Assembly (NCBI RefSeq): GCF_017833255.1
Contig: NZ_JAFIBU010000001.1
Location: 2,635,001-2,699,000 of the forward strand
DNA length: 64,000 nucleotides
Origin: Paenibacillus sp. PvR098
Lineage (GTDB): Bacteria; Bacillota; Bacilli; Paenibacillales; NBRC-103111
Direction of reading: 5' to 3'
Shown: positions 61,157 through 64,000 of the stretch, piece by piece
How positions within the stretch are numbered: position 1 is the first letter of the stretch
Layout: each line of letters begins with the position of its first letter
The notes under the pieces: model-generated
Database searches by the model: none
What the model was told of the DNA's origin: nothing
Seen by the model: the letters and a program-made list of their open reading frames with translations, nothing else
Translations under genes and position numbers: made by a program

Positions 61157-61615
61157 TTATTGCTGTTGATTGGATGAATTCGACGACTTCGACAGAAGAT
61201 CCATCGACCAGTCTATCATTCCGTTCATCATCGTTAAGATGAGATTGACGGCATCTTCGTCGCTCATCGGTTTGTTGGAGGATTGTTCGGCAATATAATT
61301 ACTCATCTTTTCTTCCAACTGGCTCGTTAAATCCTTCAGCTTAGAGAAATCTTTGGCCAGTTCAGATATGCCTGAAGCACTAGAACCACCAGAGCCATTG
61401 GAGCCATTGGATCTGCCTCCATTAGAACCACTGGAACCACTGCTCTGCGAATGGCCTCCGCCGGCGTTCTGGGAATTTTGGTTTGAGGAATTCTGTCCTT
61501 GATTCCTCATTTGCTGCTTCAACATTGCCTTGATTTGTTCCAGTTCTTCCGTCAAATACTGGTTTTGCTCGGTTAATTGATCCATCTGACCTTTTAGCTC
61601 GCGGTTACTGATCAT
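61157..61615 (-). CDS. Hypothetical protein with low-complexity Ser/Gly/Asn linker
   Basis: A 152-residue soluble protein. N-terminal coiled coil (about residues 3-38: LKGQMDQLTEQNQYLTEELEQIKAM), a Gln/Asn/Ser/Gly-rich linker (about 40-85), then a second helical region (LAKDFSKLKDLTSQLEEKM and DAVNLILTMMNGMIDWSMDLL). The two helical ends around a flexible linker suggest a scaffold or assembly protein. Family not recognised; composition is like some spore-associated proteins of Paenibacillus. Confidence 0.65.
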   Translation of the reverse strand: MISNRELKGQMDQLTEQNQYLTEELEQIKAMLKQQMRNQGQNSSNQNSQNAGGGHSQSSGSSGSNGGRSNGSNGSGGSSASGISELAKDFSKLKDLTSQLEEKMSNYIAEQSSNKPMSDEDAVNLILTMMNGMIDWSMDLLSKSSNSSNQQQ

Positions 61616-61732
61616 CGTCAGGCTCCTAACGTAATTGATGATGCTCTTAACGTAACCAAAATATTATATATTATCCATTTCCTCGGCTTGATTTTCCCGC
61701 TGCATCCGTTCAAGCCTCGTACGCACAGGGGC

Positions 61733-61768
61733 TAAAAAACAGAACGTAATCGCTTAACCGATTACGTC
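61733..61768 (-). terminator. Terminator of the small three-helix membrane protein gene
   Basis: Perfect 9-bp stem ACGTAATCG (61744-61752) with CGATTACGT (61759-61767), followed on the minus strand by TTCTGTTTTTT. Confidence 0.85.
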
Positions 61769-61786
61769 CCCTAATGTCTATCCCAT

Positions 61787-62089
61787 CTACACACGCCTGC
61801 GGAGATTCATGATGTTCATAATGGATACGGCAATCCCGCCAATCCGGGTAACGAAGCCTACTACTGGAATCCAACTGACCAATGACAGAACGACATTGAT
61901 GATCGTCATCATGAGCGTTCCATTAGAGGTCAGTACCGCAATAATCAAGCTGATAACCGCTAGTGGTACGACCCAAGCCCCGGACCAAGCGTATACGAAC
62001 GGAATCATGCCGATCAAATAACCTACAGCAATGCCGATCTCGGAGATCAGCTGAATGAGGTTTAACGTTCTAGCCGTTTGCGGACTCAT
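61787..62089 (-). CDS. Small membrane protein of unknown function
   Basis: About 100 residues with three helices (near residues 10-30, 34-52 and 58-80) and a short basic end (MNLRRRV). It begins MSPQTARTLNLIQLISEIG. No family recognised. ATG 62089 has AAAGGGTGAG in front; the in-frame ATG at 62134 does not. It has its own terminator, so it is a single-gene unit. Confidence 0.7.
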   Translation of the reverse strand: MSPQTARTLNLIQLISEIGIAVGYLIGMIPFVYAWSGAWVVPLAVISLIIAVLTSNGTLMMTIINVVLSLVSWIPVVGFVTRIGGIAVSIMNIMNLRRRV

Positions 62090-62285
62090 AGAACTCACCC
62101 TTTCTTTCCATATAGATACAGCCATATTATACAATCTCTATGCCTTACCCGCTACCAGTGTGCATAAAACATCTGTGAAGAGATGCTTATCCGCATCTAG
62201 CCAACCGCACCCGACGGTAAAAAGAATAACGAATAACAAAAATTCATATCCTTCCCTTCTTCACATTCATTGAGGTTATTATGCT

Positions 62286-62882
62286 TCATTCCGGATTTTG
62301 TAATGACTCCGTTCCTGACTTCATGATATGAATTCCTGCAAGAAAGGTATCGATCAAGAGCAGGAGACTCACATTGAGGTCGAGCGGGAGCCCGAATCCT
62401 CCCCGCTGCTCGAGTGAAGCGAAGCCGTGGAGAATGCTTCGCAGTCCGCGCACGGCATGAAGCGCCGCTTCGTCTTCCAAATCGTAGGCGCTCAGCACGC
62501 GGACGGCTAGTTCCACGATCTCCGCTCCCGCCCGCTGAATGTCCGGGTCCTGCGGATCAGGCGCGCGAAGAGTAGCTTCGTACAAGCCGGGATGCGCGCG
62601 GGCAAAAGAGATATAGGCTTCTGCCAGCGCACGCACCGCATCATCTCCTGCCCTCCCCACCGCAGCGCGGGTCATGACAGAGTGAAGCTGTTCGAGACCG
62701 TGGATGGCAAGCTTTTTGCGCAAGCCGTGCAGTCCGTTCACATGATTGTAAAGCGATGGCGAACGAATCTCCAATTTGCCGGCAAGCGAGGCAAGAGTCA
62801 CTTCATCGATTCCATGTGTATCGGCAAGCTCCACAGCGGCTTGTATAATGGTTTGCAAATCAAGACCCATTCTAGGGGACAT
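62286..62882 (-). CDS. TetR-family repressor (WHG-domain type)
   Basis: A 198-residue regulator. N-terminal HTH at about residues 7-55 (IIQAAVELADTHGIDEVTLASLAGKLEIRSPSLYNHVNGLHGLRKKLA) and a C-terminal WHG-type ligand domain (RALAEAYISFARAHPGLYEATL and RGLRSILHGFASLEQRGGFG). Downstream of the metallo-beta-lactamase-fold gene by 13 bases, thus in one operon. The two operator copies in front of that gene are its probable targets, giving autoregulation. The inducer is unknown. Confidence 0.92.
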   Translation of the reverse strand: MSPRMGLDLQTIIQAAVELADTHGIDEVTLASLAGKLEIRSPSLYNHVNGLHGLRKKLAIHGLEQLHSVMTRAAVGRAGDDAVRALAEAYISFARAHPGLYEATLRAPDPQDPDIQRAGAEIVELAVRVLSAYDLEDEAALHAVRGLRSILHGFASLEQRGGFGLPLDLNVSLLLLIDTFLAGIHIMKSGTESLQNPE

Positions 62883-62895
62883 AGGGTATGCTCCT

Positions 62896-63615
62896 TTAGT
62901 TCATAGTCTGTTCTAAATTTCGCCGGGCGTCGGCGAGGGCTCGATCCATAGCGGCTTCCGGCTGCTTCAGCATTCGTCCGTGTCCCACCGCCAGCAGCGA
63001 AGGACTGTACTCTCTTAGCTTGCGTACACTCTCCAGCGCCACTTGCTTATTCCACGTGGCCATGGCAGGGAATGGGAACCAGGGTCGAAGCTGCCCTGAC
63101 ACCGCGATACCGCCCCTGGTTTGCAAGGCATCGCCTGCGATCAAAGAGCGGGTACGCGTGTCTAGGAAAGCCATCGAGCCCGGCGTATGGCCTGGGGCCG
63201 CCACAGCAAGCAGCGAACCGATTCGCTCTCCGTCCTGGAGCTGGACATCCGCCCGCGTTCGGAGTTTACGGGGTACGCCGCCGCGAATCGGGGTATCCGG
63301 TTCGTCCGGGTCTAGCGTACGGTCTCCGCCGAGCAGTCGCGCATCCCTCGCCGAAATATACACGGGAACCTCGGGAAGTACTTCTTTGAGCGCGTCGAGT
63401 GCACCTACGTGATCCTCATGCGCATGGGTTAATACGATCCGTGTAATCGGCTTACCGATCTGAGCGGCCGCCTGCAAAATTCCCTTCGAGCTGTAAGGCA
63501 GTGCAGCATCCACCAACGTCAAGCCTTCATCTTCCTCAACTAAATAACAATTTACCGGAAACCAACGCGGTAGAAAAGTCAATTGGTATATGCTATTTTC
63601 CTGAATGATTCGCAT
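62896..63615 (-). CDS. Metallo-beta-lactamase-fold hydrolase
   Basis: A 239-residue MBL-fold enzyme with the metal ligands THAHEDHVGAL (HxHxDH), VAAPGHTPGSMAF and LIAGDAL. It lacks a signal peptide, so it is cytosolic; members of this group include glyoxalase II-like and quorum-quenching lactonases as well as detoxification enzymes. Repressed by the TetR protein in the same operon, judging by the operators in its promoter, which fits an inducible detoxification function. Confidence 0.91.
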   Translation of the reverse strand: MRIIQENSIYQLTFLPRWFPVNCYLVEEDEGLTLVDAALPYSSKGILQAAAQIGKPITRIVLTHAHEDHVGALDALKEVLPEVPVYISARDARLLGGDRTLDPDEPDTPIRGGVPRKLRTRADVQLQDGERIGSLLAVAAPGHTPGSMAFLDTRTRSLIAGDALQTRGGIAVSGQLRPWFPFPAMATWNKQVALESVRKLREYSPSLLAVGHGRMLKQPEAAMDRALADARRNLEQTMN

Positions 63616-63639
63616 GAAAACATCCCTTTTTCACAAAAA

Positions 63640-63656
63640 AACTAATAACATTAGTT
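63640..63656 (-). promoter_or_regulatory. TetR operator copy 1
   Basis: AACTAATAACATTAGTT, a 7-3-7 palindrome covering the predicted transcription start region of the MBL-tetR operon. It is the exact reverse complement of copy 2; centres are 24 bases apart. Confidence 0.75.
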
Positions 63657-63658
63657 TT

Positions 63659-63687
63659 AATATAACTAATGTTATTAGTTTTTGCAA
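63659..63687 (-). promoter_or_regulatory. Sigma-A promoter with TetR operator copy 2 in the spacer
   Basis: On the minus strand TTGCAA (63687-63682), 17 bases, TATATT (63664-63659). Operator copy 2 (AACTAATGTTATTAGTT, plus-strand 63664-63680) fills the spacer between -35 and -10, so a bound repressor would block RNA polymerase. Confidence 0.75.
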
Positions 63688-63727
63688 GTGCTAATTTTCC
63701 AATATCAGGGTTGTTTCATATTAAAAA

Positions 63728-63768
63728 TAAAAAAGAGGCTGCGTCTCACGGACGATAAGCAGCCCCTT
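63728..63768 (-). terminator. Terminator of the 47-residue zinc-ribbon gene
   Basis: Minus-strand stem (GGGGCTGC / GCAGCCTC with a GTC/GAC extension, one mismatch) followed by TTTTTTATTTTT. 15 bases after the stop at 63783. Confidence 0.8.
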
Positions 63769-63782
63769 CGTCCATCACTCTG

Positions 63783-63926
63783 TTACTGTTCTTCATCCCA
63801 CAACCCTGAAACCTCAGGATGCTGCCGGTCCATCATACAGTTCGCACAAACATGAAGATGTTCGTTTAGAGCACTTAATTCCACAGAGTCTTCAACACTT
63901 CCGCAAACTTCACAGATCATAGGCAT
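63783..63926 (-). CDS. 47-residue zinc-ribbon-like protein
   Basis: Opens MPMICEVCGSVEDSVEL and contains a second pair CANCMMD, giving a CxxC-(20)-CxxC arrangement that can bind one zinc. AGGAGG lies 8 bases before the ATG and a strong terminator follows, so the gene is well supported although short. Function unknown; ends GLWDEEQ. Confidence 0.75.
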   Translation of the reverse strand: MPMICEVCGSVEDSVELSALNEHLHVCANCMMDRQHPEVSGLWDEEQ

Positions 63927-64000
63927 TCCCTTTTCCTCCTGCCATAATTCCAGTATCAGCCATCCAAGCTAGGGTCCGCAGCGGCATTCTCTGTCTTGAC

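Overview
The window looks like a chromosomal segment of an endospore-forming Bacillota, most likely Paenibacillus or a close relative. The reasons are a thiL-tsaE-tsaB-rimI cluster in the Bacillales order, an SspH-type small acid-soluble spore protein, a CotF-type coat protein, a complete GerA-type germinant-receptor operon, a sporulenol/squalene-hopene cyclase, a YwmB-family protein, strong AGGAGG-type ribosome binding sites and frequent GTG/TTG starts. I see no tRNA, rRNA, CRISPR array, insertion sequence or phage module. Family names come from recognising motifs by eye; no database search was possible.

Layout. 1-2.9 kb (minus): thiL, tsaE, tsaB, rimI (t6A tRNA modification, thiamine, ribosomal protein acetylation). 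3.0-3.4 kb: SspH-like protein and a small partner. 3.6-8.8 kb: a non-homologous end-joining (NHEJ) island with Ku and a LigD that is split into two divergent genes (ligase and polymerase), with a TrkA-C membrane protein and a CorA-like protein in between. 8.9-10.3 kb: cardiolipin synthase. 10.5-15 kb: germinant receptor operon in the order A-C-D-B. 15.5-16.9 kb: M23 peptidase plus bactofilin. 16.9-19.6 kb: HAD hydrolase and triterpene cyclase. 19.7-21.4 kb and 25.6-25.8 kb hold remnants of decayed genes (DUF4173 protein, gltD, hisC). 21.5-32 kb: signalling region with a PAS histidine kinase, thymidine kinase, M29 aminopeptidase, and two proteins (a histidine kinase and a GGDEF-EAL protein) that share the same GAF-PAS sensory half and flank a carboxymuconolactone decarboxylase-like protein and a thiamine pyrophosphate (TPP) enzyme.

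32-45 kb: mixed housekeeping and sporulation genes, including a DUF2325 gene behind a clear Fur-type promoter, modAB without modC, a CNNM/CorC membrane protein divergent from a DUF1836 regulator with a striking shared operator, UppP, an L,D-transpeptidase and a 2-hydroxyacid dehydrogenase.

45.1-57.9 kb (minus) is the most system-like region: eight tightly packed genes encoding a secreted/membrane protein, an ABC ATPase, an ABC-2 permease, a coiled-coil membrane protein with a Gly/Ala-rich tail, a MoxR AAA+ ATPase, a DUF58 protein and two large von Willebrand A (VWA) membrane proteins. This looks like an envelope-associated MoxR/VWA complex co-transcribed with an ABC transporter.

58-64 kb: a winged-helix/SMI1-KNR4 protein, ribokinase, YwmB-family protein, two small unknown proteins, a metallo-beta-lactamase-fold hydrolase followed by its probable TetR repressor (with a promoter covered by two operator copies), and a 47-residue zinc-ribbon-like protein.
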